Source: Pseudomonadota bacterium
Lineage (GTDB): Bacteria; Pseudomonadota; Alphaproteobacteria; Rhizobiales; Pleomorphomonadaceae
DNA: 42,058 bases
Assembly: GCA_018262505.1 (NCBI GenBank)
Contig: JAGSYV010000032.1
Span: 1-42,058 of the forward strand
Direction: 5' to 3'
Position 1 is the stretch's first letter, and the number at the start of each line of letters is the position of its first letter. This document shows positions 18,163 through 29,683 of the stretch, one piece after another. A model generated the notes under the pieces. That model ran no database searches. It was not told the origin of the DNA and worked only from the letters and a program-made list of their open reading frames with translations. The translations under genes and the position numbers were made by a program.

Positions 18163-19620
18163 ATGTCCTCCCAGATCGTCTCCCTCGATAGCCTGATGGC
18201 CTCGCCGAGCCGCGCGCGTGGCGGCTGCGCGTCTTCGACGTCCTGTGGTTCATCAGCCCTTCCCGCAGACATCGAGCCCGCCGTTTGGGAGAAGATCAAA
18301 GACCACCCCTGCTATTCGGAAGAGGCGCATCACTACTTTGCCCGCATGCACGTCGCGGTGGCGCCGGCCTGCAACATCCAATGCAACTACTGCAACCGCA
18401 AATACGATTGCTCCAACGAGAGCCGGCCGGGCGTCGTCTCCGAGCGACTGACACCCGACGAGGCACTTCGGAAAGTAGTGGCAGTGGCTGCCGCTGTGCC
18501 GGAACTATCGGTTCTCGGCATCGCCGGCCCCGGTGACGCGCTCGCCAACTGGAAGAATACCCGCGCCACCTTCGAGGCGGTGCGCAAGGCCATCCCCGAC
18601 ATCAAATTCTGCATCTCCACCAACGGTCTTGCGCTGCCCGACCATGTGGACGAAATCGCCGACATGGCCATCGACCACGTGACGATCACCATCAACGCCG
18701 TCGATCCGGAGATCGGCGCCAAGATCTACCCGTGGATCTTCTTCGACCATAAGCGCCGCACCGGCCCGGAAGCGGCGACCATCCTTCTCGAACGGCAGAT
18801 GCGCGGCCTTGAGATGCTGACGGCACGCAGCATTCTCGTGAAGGTCAACTCGGTGATGATCCCCGGCATCAACGACGACCATTTGCCTGAGGTCAACCGA
18901 GCGGTGCGGGCGCGCGGCGCCTTCCTGCACAACATCATGCCGCTGATCTCCGACCCGGCGCACGGCACCCATTTCGGCCTCACCGGCCAGCGAGGACCGA
19001 CGCCGGCCGAATTGAAGACGCTGCAGGACCGTCTCGACGGTGGCGCCAAGCTGATGCGTCACTGCCGCCAGTGTCGCGCCGACGCCATCGGCCTGCTCGG
19101 CGAGGATCGCGGCCAGGACTTCACCCTCGAAAAGCTGCCGGAGACAGTGGCCTACGATCCCGCTCCCCGCCAAGCCTATCGCGCCTTCGTCGCCGCCGAG
19201 CGTGGCGACCGGGACGCCGCCCGCGACGACGCCCTCCGCAGCGTCGGCGCGGTGGCCGACGACGTCCGCGTCCTCGTCGCCGTCGCCACCAAGGGCGGCG
19301 CCCGCGTCAACGAGCACTTCGGCCACGCCCGCGAATTCCAGGTGTTCGAAGCGGGGCCGCAGGGCATCGTTCTGGTTGGCCATCGCAAGGTCGACGCCTA
19401 CTGCATGGGCGGCTTCGGCGAGGACGCGACGCTCGGTCCCACCATCGCCGCCCTCACCGGCATCGACACCGTGCTCTGCGCCAAGGTGGGCGATTGCCCG
19501 CGTGAGGCGCTGCTCGACGCCGGCATCACCGTCACCGATGCCCACGCTTACGACTACATCGAGACGGCCATCGGCAAGGTCTACGCCGAGCGTTTTGGCC
19601 GCGCCTCCGCTTACGCCTGA
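18163..19620 (+). CDS. nifB: FeMo-cofactor biosynthesis protein NifB
   Basis: A 485-residue radical SAM enzyme that builds NifB-co, the [8Fe-9S-C] core of FeMo-cofactor. The SAM-cluster cysteines are Cys70-X3-Cys74-X2-Cys77 (ACNIQCNYC). The accessory-cluster region HCRQCRADAIGLLGED follows near residue 303. A C-terminal NifX/NafY-like domain of about 120 residues (VAVATKGGARVNEHFGHAREFQVFE) occupies about residues 365-485, the full-length proteobacterial architecture. It is first in an operon with a ferredoxin, nifZ, nifT and a SIR2-like gene, behind a consensus sigma54 promoter and NifA site. Confidence 0.97.
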   Translation: MSSQIVSLDSLMASPSRARGGCASSTSCGSSALPADIEPAVWEKIKDHPCYSEEAHHYFARMHVAVAPACNIQCNYCNRKYDCSNESRPGVVSERLTPDEALRKVVAVAAAVPELSVLGIAGPGDALANWKNTRATFEAVRKAIPDIKFCISTNGLALPDHVDEIADMAIDHVTITINAVDPEIGAKIYPWIFFDHKRRTGPEAATILLERQMRGLEMLTARSILVKVNSVMIPGINDDHLPEVNRAVRARGAFLHNIMPLISDPAHGTHFGLTGQRGPTPAELKTLQDRLDGGAKLMRHCRQCRADAIGLLGEDRGQDFTLEKLPETVAYDPAPRQAYRAFVAAERGDRDAARDDALRSVGAVADDVRVLVAVATKGGARVNEHFGHAREFQVFEAGPQGIVLVGHRKVDAYCMGGFGEDATLGPTIAALTGIDTVLCAKVGDCPREALLDAGITVTDAHAYDYIETAIGKVYAERFGRASAYA

Positions 19621-19639
19621 CCGATAAGGAAACCCAGCC

Positions 19640-19834
19640 ATGGCCATGTCCATCAACGCCGACGACTGCACCGCCTGCGGTGCCTGTGAAAGCGAATGCC
19701 CTTCGAAGGCCATCCGCTTCAAAGGTGCCGTCTATGTGATCGATCCGAAGAAATGCACCGAATGCCAGGGCGCCGCCGACGCGCCGCAATGCGACGAGGT
19801 CTGCCCGTCCGGCGCGATCGCCAAGGCGGCCTGA
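19640..19834 (+). CDS. fdxN: 2[4Fe-4S] ferredoxin (FdxN-like)
   Basis: A 64-residue bacterial-type ferredoxin. The first cluster motif is [12 protein letters not shown]; the second is [18 protein letters not shown], with the widened spacing typical of nif-associated FdxN proteins. It probably donates electrons to NifB or nitrogenase. It sits 19 bp behind nifB, and AAGGA precedes the Met-Ala-Met start. The symbol is based on position and motif spacing. Confidence 0.88.
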   Translation: MAMSINADDCTACGACESECPSKAIRFKGAVYVIDPKKCTECQGAADAPQCDEVCPSGAIAKAA

Positions 19835-19835
19835 C

Positions 19836-20135
19836 ATGGCCTTTGCCGATCGGGAGCCCGAGGTCGAGATCGATGGTCCGCCGCGCTTTCAGCCCGGCGA
19901 CAAGGTCGTCGCGCGGTTGAACGTGAAGAACGACGGTACCTTTGCCGGTCGCGACATCGGCGAACGCCTCGTCCACAAGGGCGACGTCGGTTACGTGCGC
20001 GACGTCGGCACCTTCCTGCAGCAGTTCTACATCTACGCGGTCGAATGGGTCGATCGCGGCATCCTGGTCGGCATGCGGGCGCGGGAATTGACCGTGCACG
20101 ATGCTCATCAGCGGACGGAGCGTAGCCCGCCATGA
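19836..20135 (+). CDS. nifZ: Nitrogen fixation protein NifZ
   Basis: A 99-residue NifZ. It has the family core FQPGDKVVARLNVKNDGTF (residues 17-35), then GDVGYVRDVGTFLQQFYIYAVEW and a short charged tail. NifZ acts in P-cluster maturation of the MoFe protein. The start lies one base behind the fdxN stop, and its stop overlaps the nifT start (ATGA), so the three are translationally linked. Confidence 0.93.
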   Translation: MAFADREPEVEIDGPPRFQPGDKVVARLNVKNDGTFAGRDIGERLVHKGDVGYVRDVGTFLQQFYIYAVEWVDRGILVGMRARELTVHDAHQRTERSPP

Positions 20136-20344
20136 AAGTGATGATCCGCCAGTCGGCGAAGGGCCTGTCGGCCTACGTCGCCAAGAAGGACCTCGAGGAG
20201 CCGATCGTCTCTCAGGAACGGGACAGCCTGTGGGGCGGCGCGGTGACGCTGAAGAACGGCTGGGTGCTGGAGCTGCCCGACATGCCCGCGGAAACCCGCC
20301 TGCCGGTGACCGTCGTCGCTCGTCGGCGTGGCGAGGACGACTGA
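20132..20344 (+). CDS. nifT: NifT/FixU family protein
   Basis: A 70-residue protein with the NifT/FixU pattern: MKVMIRQSAKGLSAYVAKKDLEE, then WGGAVTLKNGWVLELPDMP. Its biochemical role is not established, and in other diazotrophs it is reported as dispensable or nearly so. It overlaps nifZ by four bases and lies one base before the SIR2-like gene start. Confidence 0.92.
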   Translation: MKVMIRQSAKGLSAYVAKKDLEEPIVSQERDSLWGGAVTLKNGWVLELPDMPAETRLPVTVVARRRGEDD

Positions 20345-20345
20345 C

Positions 20346-21215
20346 ATGAGCGCGCTTCTCGCCGGTGGTTCCCTCGAAACGATCTCTGGCGAAGCCGCGC
20401 ATGCCGCGCTCGCCGGCCTCCGTGCCGATCTTCTCGCCGATCGGTTCGTTCCCTATGTTGGACCTGGTCTGCTGACCCTCGATGGGCCTGCATCTGTGCC
20501 GACGTCGCCGGAAGAGGTCGCTGCCGCGTTGCAGAAGCGCGTGCCGGTGCCCGGCCGCATCCGCGGCAACATGTGGGCTGTGGCTCAGTACATCGAGAGT
20601 CGCCGCCATCGCCGCACCTTGAAGACGTTGATGGCCGATATCTTCGCGGCGGAGCCGCACCCCTCCGGCTTTCATCGCTTCCTCGCCGGACTGCCGCTCG
20701 GCCTTATCATCGATAGCTGGTACGATGGCACGCTTACCGCTGCTCTGGCTGAGGCCGGACGTTCCGACGTCGTCGACATCCAAGGGCAATCGCGCGCCGC
20801 CATCGGCGAAGATCGCTGGTATCGCGCCTTCGACCTTACCGGGCGTTCCGCCGAGCCCGACACTGCGCATACTCTGCTTTACACACCGCACGGCGGCATC
20901 CGGCCGGAAGGCAATGTTCTGGTTTCCGACAGCGACTATGTCGAGGTCCTGACGGAGATCGACATCCAGACGCCAATTCCGGAGGAAGTCCGGACGCGGC
21001 GGGCGACGCGTGGCTTCCTGTTTCTGGGCTGTCGTTTCCACGACCAGATGCTCCGCACCTATGCCCGCCAGATCATCAAGCGCTTGAGCGGCTCGCATGC
21101 CTGCGTGGCAGAGGCCGACCGCCTGAGTTTGAATGAGAGGCGCTTCCTCGCCGCTGAGGGCATTGCGTTGATCGACATGCCGCTCGCGGAGGCAACGCAG
21201 ATCCTCGCCGGCTGA
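20346..21215 (+). CDS. SIR2-like domain protein in the nifB operon
   Basis: A 289-residue protein resembling the SIR2-like (sirtuin-fold) family. The N-terminal FVPYVGPGLLTLDGP (about residues 36-50) resembles the NAD-binding opening of the fold. TRGFLFLGCRFHDQMLRTYARQIIKRL near residues 220-246 resembles the later conserved FLG motif of SIR2_2-type proteins. No zinc-finger cysteine quartet is seen, so classical deacetylase activity is uncertain; NAD binding or hydrolysis is possible. It is tightly joined to nifT and is followed by a strong terminator, so it is the last gene of the NifA-controlled nifB operon. Its role in nitrogen fixation is unknown to me. Confidence 0.72.
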   Translation: MSALLAGGSLETISGEAAHAALAGLRADLLADRFVPYVGPGLLTLDGPASVPTSPEEVAAALQKRVPVPGRIRGNMWAVAQYIESRRHRRTLKTLMADIFAAEPHPSGFHRFLAGLPLGLIIDSWYDGTLTAALAEAGRSDVVDIQGQSRAAIGEDRWYRAFDLTGRSAEPDTAHTLLYTPHGGIRPEGNVLVSDSDYVEVLTEIDIQTPIPEEVRTRRATRGFLFLGCRFHDQMLRTYARQIIKRLSGSHACVAEADRLSLNERRFLAAEGIALIDMPLAEATQILAG

Positions 21216-21262
21216 TCCCTTGGGTGGACATCGTGTTCGCCCCCCCTCCATCCGCCCCATTT

Positions 21263-21287
21263 GGCCGCCCTTCGGGGCGGCCTTTTT
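21263..21287 (+). terminator. Rho-independent terminator after the nifB operon
   Basis: GGCCGCCC-TTCG-GGGCGGCC, a perfect 8-bp stem with a TTCG tetraloop, is followed by five T. It separates the nifB operon from the nifH promoter region. Confidence 0.93.
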
Positions 21288-21329
21288 CATGACGCCGTTC
21301 CCGATCTTCCGACATTGACTGTCGACTTT

Positions 21330-21345
21330 TGTCGGACCCGCGACA
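21330..21345 (+). promoter_or_regulatory. NifA upstream activator sequence for nifH
   Basis: TGTCGGACCCGCGACA, an exact TGT-N10-ACA, lies 79 bp before the -24 element. Immediately upstream, CGACA-N5-TGTCG (21310-21324) repeats the same arms in the outward orientation and may be an accessory site. Confidence 0.85.
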
Positions 21346-21393
21346 GCCCCTGTTACCGTGCTCTGTTGTGCCGATTTTCAGATAAGACACTGA

Positions 21394-23946
<2,553 letters not shown>

Positions 23947-23952
23947 GCTGAC

Positions 23953-23978
23953 GCTCCCTCCCGGGAAGGGGAGGGGGC
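23953..23978 (+). other. GC-rich hairpin between nifD and nifK
   Basis: The ten-base arms GCTCCCTCCC (23953-23962) and GGGAGGGGGC (23969-23978) pair around a 6-base loop, with one G-T pair. No T-run follows, so it is more likely an mRNA processing or stability element than a terminator. It lies in the 132-bp nifD-nifK spacer, which contains no gene. Confidence 0.6.
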
Positions 23979-24078
23979 TCCCAAAAAGCCGATCGTTTTC
24001 ACCACGCCTTCCGCGTGACCGATACTCCTATGCCCGTCTGGCCGCCGTATGGCGCGGCGCGGGCGATGAGGTCAGACA

Positions 24079-25620
24079 ATGCCCCAGTCAGCCGAAAAGA
24101 TCCTCGATCATGGTCCCCTGTTCCGCGAGCCGGAATATCAGGAGATGTTCGCCCGCAAGAAGGCGTGCGACGGCGCCGCCAGCATCGATGCCACCGCGCT
24201 TCAGGGCGAGTACACCAAGGGTTGGGAGTACCGGGAAAAGAACTTCGCCCGTGAGGCGCTGGTCATCAACCCGGCCAAGGCCTGCCAGCCGCTCGGCGCG
24301 GTGTTCGCCGCCGCCGGCTTCGAGAAGACCATGAGTTTCGTCCATGGTTCGCAGGGCTGCGCCGCCTATTTCCGCTCGCATCTCTCTCGCCACTTCAAGG
24401 AGCCCTGCACGGCGGTTTCCTCGTCGATGACCGAGGACGCGGCGGTGTTCGGCGGCCTCAACAACATGATCGACGGCCTTGCCAACTGCTATTCGCTCTA
24501 CCAGCCGAAGATGATCACCGTCTCCACCACCTGCATGGCCGAGGTGATCGGCGACGACCTGCACGGCTTCATCGGCAACGCCAAGGCCAAGGGCTCGGTA
24601 CCCGAAGACTTCGACGTCCCCTTCGCCCATACGCCGTCCTTCGTCGGCAGCCACATCGATGGCTATGACAATTCCATCCGGGGTATTCTCGAGCATTTCT
24701 GGAAGGACAGCCCGACGGTTGCCGGCTCGTCCGAGACCATCAACATCGTCCCGGGCTTTGACGGCTTCTGCGTCGGCAACAATCGCGAGCTTGCCCGCAT
24801 CCTCGGCCTGATGGGTGTCAGCTACACCTTCATCGGCGATGCCGCCGACCAGTTCGACACCCCGTCGGATGGCGAGTATCGCATGTATGACGGTGGCACC
24901 ACCATCGACGAACTGAAGGCGGCCAAGGGTGCCAAGGCCACCGTCGCGCTGCAGCATTGGAACAGCCGCAAGACACTGGACTACGCCGCGAGCGTCGGCC
25001 AGGAGACGGCAAGCTTCCATTATCCGCTCGGTATCCGGGCCACCGACGAACTGCTGATGAAGATCTCGGCGTTGAGCGGCAAGGCGATCCCGGAAGCGCT
25101 GCGTCTTGAACGCGGCCGCCTTGTGGACGCCATGGCCGACAGTCAGGCCTATCTGCACGGCAAGCGTTACGCCATCTTCGGCGATCCCGATTTTGTCCAG
25201 GCGATGGCTCGCTTCATCCTGGAAACCGGCGGCGAGCCCGTCCATTGCCTGTCCACCAATGGCGGCAAGGAGTGGGCGGAGGACATGCAGAAGCTGTTCG
25301 ACGGTTCGCCCTTCGGCAAGGACTGCAAGGCGCATGAGCACAAGGACCTCTGGCACCTGCGCTCGCTGCTGTTCACCGAGCCGGTCGACTTCGTGATCGG
25401 CAACAGCCACGGCAAGTATCTGGAGCGCGATACCAAGACACCGCTGATCCGCCTGACCTTCCCGATCTTCGACCGTCACCACCATCACCGCTTCCCGGTG
25501 ATTGGCTATCAGGGCGGCCTTCGGGTGCTGACCACCATCCTCGATAAGCTGTTCGACAAGCTCGACGCCGAAACAAACATCGCCGGCGAGACCGACATCT
25601 CCTTCGATCTGACGCGCTGA
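24079..25620 (+). CDS. nifK: Nitrogenase MoFe protein beta subunit NifK
   Basis: A 513-residue beta subunit of dinitrogenase, forming the alpha2-beta2 tetramer with NifD. P-cluster ligands Cys69 (AKACQPLGA), Cys94 (SQGCAAYF) and Cys152 ([13 protein letters not shown]) are in place. The family N-terminus [22 protein letters not shown] and the C-terminal [20 protein letters not shown] are standard. GAGGT precedes the start. It lies 132 bp after nifD in the nifH-driven operon and is followed by a terminator-like hairpin. Length is normal, with no sign of damage, so the nitrogenase is expected to be functional on the beta side. Confidence 0.97.
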   Translation: MPQSAEKILDHGPLFREPEYQEMFARKKACDGAASIDATALQGEYTKGWEYREKNFAREALVINPAKACQPLGAVFAAAGFEKTMSFVHGSQGCAAYFRSHLSRHFKEPCTAVSSSMTEDAAVFGGLNNMIDGLANCYSLYQPKMITVSTTCMAEVIGDDLHGFIGNAKAKGSVPEDFDVPFAHTPSFVGSHIDGYDNSIRGILEHFWKDSPTVAGSSETINIVPGFDGFCVGNNRELARILGLMGVSYTFIGDAADQFDTPSDGEYRMYDGGTTIDELKAAKGAKATVALQHWNSRKTLDYAASVGQETASFHYPLGIRATDELLMKISALSGKAIPEALRLERGRLVDAMADSQAYLHGKRYAIFGDPDFVQAMARFILETGGEPVHCLSTNGGKEWAEDMQKLFDGSPFGKDCKAHEHKDLWHLRSLLFTEPVDFVIGNSHGKYLERDTKTPLIRLTFPIFDRHHHHRFPVIGYQGGLRVLTTILDKLFDKLDAETNIAGETDISFDLTR

Positions 25621-25648
25621 CGTCCGTTTCTCCGGAAAAGCGAAGGGC

Positions 25649-25674
25649 GGCCCCGGCAACGGAGCCGGCCTTTT
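25649..25674 (+). terminator. Probable terminator after nifK
   Basis: GGCC-(CC bulge)-GGC pairs with GCCGGCC around a short loop, followed by TTTT. It lies 28 bp after the nifK stop and before the nifE activator site. Confidence 0.7.
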
Positions 25675-25693
25675 CGTTTCGCTCAACGCGGTT

Positions 25694-25709
25694 CGTCGCA
25701 AACCCGACA
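25694..25709 (+). promoter_or_regulatory. Imperfect NifA site upstream of nifE
   Basis: CGTCGCAAACCCGACA differs from TGT-N10-ACA only in the first base and keeps the CGACA arm seen at the other sites. It is 105 bp before the -24 element. A half-site TGTCGGAAATCC lies closer, near 25748. Confidence 0.55.
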
Positions 25710-25814
25710 ATGGCGTGTCGGGCCATCGTCTATCGCCTTGCGGGGCTTTGTCGGAAATCCAGGATGAGGCGATAAAAGCTAGTTATTCCAAAGGGATGAT
25801 GCCGTCCCGCTCAC

Positions 25815-25829
25815 TGGCATGCGGCTTGC
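25815..25829 (+). promoter_or_regulatory. Sigma54 -24/-12 promoter of nifE
   Basis: TGGCAT-GCGGC-TTGC with correct spacing. It is 36 bp upstream of the nifE ATG. Confidence 0.88.
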
Positions 25830-25865
25830 GAACTTCCAAATAACCGCAACATCTTGGAGGCGCCG

Positions 25866-27344
25866 ATGTCCCTCAAGGCCAGGATTGCCACCGTCTTCGA
25901 CGAGCCGGCTTGCCCGACCAATCGGAAAAAGTCAGAGACGGTGCGCAAGAAGGGGTGCTCAAAGCCGCTGACGCCCGGCGCAGCCGCTGGCGGCTGTGCC
26001 TTCGACGGCGCCAAGATCGTGCTGCAGCCGGTGACGGACGTCGCCCATCTCATCCACGGGCCGCTCGCCTGCGAGGGCAACTCCTGGGACAATCGTCACG
26101 CCGCCTCGTCCGGCTCCGACCTTTGGCGGCGGTCGTTTACCACCGACCTCACCGAACTCGACATCGTCATGGGCAACGGCGAGAAGAAGCTGTTCAAGGC
26201 GATCCGGACGATCGTCGAGCGGCACGATCCGCCCGCCGTCTTCGTTTATTCCACCTGCGTCACCGCGCTGATCGGTGATGATATCACTGCTGTCTGCAAA
26301 CGCGCTGGTGAGCGCTTCGGTCGGCCGGTCGTTCCCGTCGAGGCTCCCGGTTTCGTTGGCTCGAAGAACCTCGGCAATCGTCTGGCCGGCCAGACGCTTC
26401 TCGACCACATCGTCGGCACCATCGAGCCAGATGATGTCACTCCCTATGACGTCAACATCCTCGGCGAATACAATCTGGTCGGTGAGTTCTGGTTCGTGAA
26501 GCCGTTGCTCGAAGAGCTCGGCATCCGCCTGCGCGCCATCATCCCCGGCGATGCCCGTTACCGCGATATCGCCGCCGCGCACCGTGCCAAGGCCAACATG
26601 ATGGTCTGCTCTTCCGCACTCATCAATCTCGCGCGCGGCATGCAGGAGCGCTGGGGCATTCCCTATGTCGAGGGCTCCTTCTACGGCATTACCGACACTT
26701 CGGCCGCCATTCGCGGCATCTGCGGCCTGCTGGTAGAAACGGGCGCGCCGGCCGAACTTCTTGACCGGGCCGAGGCGCTGATCGCTCGCGAGGAAGCGAT
26801 CGCCTGGCAGCGCATCGCGCCGCTGAAGCCCCGGCTCGCCGGCAAGCGCGTGCTGCTCAACACCGGTGGCGTCAAAAGCTGGTCGATGGTCGACGCCCTA
26901 CAGGAAGCCGGCATGGAGGTCATCCGCACCTCGATCAAGAAATCGACGGAGGAGGACAAGGCCCGCGTGCTCGCAGCGCTGAAGGACGAGAAGCATCTCT
27001 TTGACCGACTGGCGCCGCGCGAGATCTACCGGATGCTCGTCGATGGCGAGGCCGACATCATGTTGTCGGGCAGCCGCACGCAGTTCATCGCCCTGAAGGC
27101 GAAAACACCGTGGCTCGACGTCAATCAGGAGCGCCATCACCCCTACGCCGGCTATGAAGGCATCGTCGAACTGCTCAAGCGGATCGATCTTGCCGTCAAC
27201 AGTCCGGTTTTCCCGGCTTTGCGCGTGCCCGCGCCCTGGGATGGATCGGGGCGTCTGTTGGCTTCGCCAGACATTTCATCTGAGGTCAAGCACAGCTTCC
27301 GCAAGTTCGCGGGTGGTGCCCTCGAAGATTCCGACGATTGCTGA
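25866..27344 (+). CDS. nifE: FeMo-cofactor scaffold protein NifE
   Basis: A 492-residue NifD paralogue that, with NifN, forms the scaffold on which NifB-co is matured to FeMo-co. Landmarks are CSKPLTPGAAAGGCAFDGAKIVLQPV (with the conserved early Cys), HGPLACEGNSWDNR, VYSTCVTALIGDD and CSSALINLARGMQERWGIPYVEGSFYG; the late DVNQERHHPYAGYEGIVEL is where NifD has its His region. GGAGG precedes the ATG at 25866. It opens a sigma54-dependent operon nifE-nifN-nifX-DUF269-fdxB. Confidence 0.96.
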   Translation: MSLKARIATVFDEPACPTNRKKSETVRKKGCSKPLTPGAAAGGCAFDGAKIVLQPVTDVAHLIHGPLACEGNSWDNRHAASSGSDLWRRSFTTDLTELDIVMGNGEKKLFKAIRTIVERHDPPAVFVYSTCVTALIGDDITAVCKRAGERFGRPVVPVEAPGFVGSKNLGNRLAGQTLLDHIVGTIEPDDVTPYDVNILGEYNLVGEFWFVKPLLEELGIRLRAIIPGDARYRDIAAAHRAKANMMVCSSALINLARGMQERWGIPYVEGSFYGITDTSAAIRGICGLLVETGAPAELLDRAEALIAREEAIAWQRIAPLKPRLAGKRVLLNTGGVKSWSMVDALQEAGMEVIRTSIKKSTEEDKARVLAALKDEKHLFDRLAPREIYRMLVDGEADIMLSGSRTQFIALKAKTPWLDVNQERHHPYAGYEGIVELLKRIDLAVNSPVFPALRVPAPWDGSGRLLASPDISSEVKHSFRKFAGGALEDSDDC

Positions 27345-27354
27345 GGAGACGGCC

Positions 27355-28731
27355 ATGCCTATGAACGAAGCCCGCTCGCTCTCCACCAATCCTCTGAAGT
27401 CCTCGCAGCCATTGGGCGCCGCCTATGCCTTTCTCGGCATCGAGGGCGCCATGCCGCTTCTCCACGGCAGCCAGGGCTGCACGGCCTTCGCGCTGGTGCT
27501 GTTCGTGCGCCACTTCAAGGAAACCATCCCCATCCAGACGACCGCCATGAACGAGGTGTCGACGGTGCTGGGTGGCGCCGACCATCTGGAAGAGGCCATC
27601 GTCAACATCCGGACGCGCGCCAACCCGAAGCTGATCGGCGTCTGCACCACGGCGCTGGTCGAAACGCGTGGCGAAGATTTCTCAGCCGATCTTACCTCGA
27701 TCATCAACCGCCGTGCCGATGCGCTCGGCGACTGTCGTGTGGTGCTGGCCGAAACTCCCGATTTCAAGGGTTCGATCGAGGAGGGTTGGAGCGCGGCCGT
27801 CACGGGGATGATTGATACGCTGACCAGGCCAACGACACGGCGCGATCCGGAACGCCTTGTCATTCTTGCGCCTAGCCACTTCACCGTCGGCGACATCGAA
27901 ACCTTGCGTCAGACGGTGGAGGTTTTCGGTCTGACGCCGGTCATCCTGCCGGACATCTCCGGTTCGCTCGACGGCACGGTGCCGGATCGCTGGATCCCCT
28001 CCGCCTATGGCGGCACGCCGATCGCTGACATCGAGTCCTTGGGCACCGCCGGTCATTGCGTTGCCATTGGCGAGCACATGCGCCACCCGGCCGAGGCACT
28101 ACGCTGCAAGACTGGTCTCGCCTACGCGCTTCTTCCGACGCTGACCGGCCTCGCCGCCACTGACCGCTTTATATCTTTGCTGGCCCGTCTGTCCGGTCGA
28201 CCGGTCCCCGCCTCGATCCGCCGCCGCCGCTCGCAGCTTCAGGACGCCATGTTGGACGGCCATTTCCACTTCGGCGGCCGCAAGATCGCCGTCGCCGCCG
28301 AGCCGGACCTCCTCTACCAGATGGCGAGCTTCTTTGCCGAAATGGGGGCCGAGACCGCCGTCGCCATCGCGTCGACGCCGGACAATCCCATTCTGGAAGC
28401 CGTGCCGGCCGAAGTGATGGTCGGCGATCTCGGCGACCTTGAGGAGCGCGCAGGCGGCGTCGATCTGCTGGTCAGCCATGCTCATGGCCGACAAGCGTCG
28501 GAAAGGTTGGGCATCCCTCTGTTCCGGGTCGGCTTCCCGATCTTCGACCGGTTGGGTGCTCAGCATCGCCGCAGCGCGCTCTACGAGGGCACGCGCGACC
28601 TGATCTTCGAGGTGGCGAACACACTGATTGCCACCGACCACCACCCTTCGACCCCTGAAAGCCTCAATCCGCTCCGCAACCGGGAGACACTCCATGACAG
28701 CCGTCCGTCGCCTGAGCCTCGTCGACACTGA
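27355..28731 (+). CDS. nifN: FeMo-cofactor scaffold protein NifN
   Basis: A 458-residue NifK paralogue and partner of NifE. It opens with NPLKSSQPLGAAYAFLGIEGAMPLLHGSQGCTAF, the usual NifN N-terminus, then CTTALVETRGEDF and a late FRVGFPIFDRLGAQHRRSALYEGTRDL. The ATG at 27355 lies 10 bp past the nifE stop and has GAGGAG upstream; a longer in-frame upstream extension would run inside nifE and is rejected. The last 38 bases overlap the start of nifX, an unusually long overlap for this cluster, and the C-terminal tail ([18 protein letters not shown]) has low complexity. Confidence 0.95.
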   Translation: MPMNEARSLSTNPLKSSQPLGAAYAFLGIEGAMPLLHGSQGCTAFALVLFVRHFKETIPIQTTAMNEVSTVLGGADHLEEAIVNIRTRANPKLIGVCTTALVETRGEDFSADLTSIINRRADALGDCRVVLAETPDFKGSIEEGWSAAVTGMIDTLTRPTTRRDPERLVILAPSHFTVGDIETLRQTVEVFGLTPVILPDISGSLDGTVPDRWIPSAYGGTPIADIESLGTAGHCVAIGEHMRHPAEALRCKTGLAYALLPTLTGLAATDRFISLLARLSGRPVPASIRRRRSQLQDAMLDGHFHFGGRKIAVAAEPDLLYQMASFFAEMGAETAVAIASTPDNPILEAVPAEVMVGDLGDLEERAGGVDLLVSHAHGRQASERLGIPLFRVGFPIFDRLGAQHRRSALYEGTRDLIFEVANTLIATDHHPSTPESLNPLRNRETLHDSRPSPEPRRH

Positions 28732-29182
28732 CGCGGCAACCGATGCCGCGCCACCACCCGGCGCGGTGCGTGTTGCCATCGCGTCCACCGATCTCAAGGG
28801 CTTGAACGCCCATTTCGGATCGGCGCCCAAATTCGCCATCTACGACGTGACGCCGTCGGGCTGGAGCTTCGTTGAAGCCGTCGAGTTCGAGGGCAACACC
28901 GAAGGCGACGGTACGCATCGCACCGATGGCGATGATCGCATCACGCCCAAGGTGGATGCGCTCACCGGCTGTCATCTCCTGTTCTGCCTGGCTATCGGCG
29001 GTCCGGCCGCCGCCAAGGCGGTGGCGAGCCGTATCCACCCCATCAAGGCGCAACCGGCGACGATCGAGGAGGTGCTGGAAAAGGTGCGTGCGATGCTGAC
29101 CGGCAGCCCGCCCCCCTGGCTCCGCAAGGTATTGCAGGCGGCCGGTGTCGGTGCCCCCAGACCCGATTTCGAGGATGACTGA
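28694..29182 (+). CDS. nifX: FeMo-cofactor carrier protein NifX
   Basis: A 162-residue NifX with the family segment [28 protein letters not shown] (about residues 25-52). The conserved region [32 protein letters not shown] is near residues 89-120. NifX binds and shuttles NifB-co and the VK-cluster between NifB and NifEN. It overlaps nifN by 38 bases, with GGGAGA upstream of the ATG. It resembles the C-terminal domain of NifB in this window, as expected for the family. Confidence 0.94.
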   Translation: MTAVRRLSLVDTDAATDAAPPPGAVRVAIASTDLKGLNAHFGSAPKFAIYDVTPSGWSFVEAVEFEGNTEGDGTHRTDGDDRITPKVDALTGCHLLFCLAIGGPAAAKAVASRIHPIKAQPATIEEVLEKVRAMLTGSPPPWLRKVLQAAGVGAPRPDFEDD

Positions 29183-29184
29183 GC

Positions 29185-29646
29185 ATGAGTGACATAGCCG
29201 CCCCACCAGCCGCCCTCGACCACCCTTTTGTGAAGACTTTGGCCCGCCTGGTTCGCGCCGCCGACAGCCACGGTGTGTGGGAACGCAAGTCCGACGCCGA
29301 GGTGCTGGCCGAGTTTGTCGTCTGCCGCGAAGAGCGACGGTCACGGCCGATCATCGACGATCCTGATCCCGATATCATCGACCGCGTCGAGGCCTTCTAT
29401 GGTGCCGTCGGTCTCGCCGTCGAACAGGCGACCGGGCGACTTGCCTCACCAATCCTGAAACTCAACCACGAAGGTTTCGGCCGCGTGCTGCTGACCGCCG
29501 GCCGCCTGGTGGTGGTCTCCAAGACGCTGCGCGACGTTCATCGTTTTGGCTTCGATGACTTTGCGGCGCTGGCCGCCGCCGGCGGCAAGATGGTCGACGA
29601 GGCCACCGCCATGATCGGCCGCTTCCCCGAAGTTGCAGACCTCTGA
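29185..29646 (+). CDS. NifX-associated nitrogen fixation protein (DUF269)
   Basis: A 153-residue protein of the DUF269/NifX-associated family, which is regularly encoded behind nifX. Recognisable segments are [33 protein letters not shown] and [37 protein letters not shown] biochemical role is not established; an accessory part in FeMo-co synthesis is inferred from conserved position. It begins two bases after the nifX stop. Confidence 0.9.
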   Translation: MSDIAAPPAALDHPFVKTLARLVRAADSHGVWERKSDAEVLAEFVVCREERRSRPIIDDPDPDIIDRVEAFYGAVGLAVEQATGRLASPILKLNHEGFGRVLLTAGRLVVVSKTLRDVHRFGFDDFAALAAAGGKMVDEATAMIGRFPEVADL

Positions 29647-29683
29647 CGTTATCGATCCCGAACCATCCGAGCTGGAGATATTG

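Noticed and set aside
24088-25710. 540-codon open frame antisense to nifK
   Set aside because: Shadow of a certain gene, with no motif and no plausible ribosome-binding site; the same applies to the 485-codon frame opposite nifH (21076-22533).
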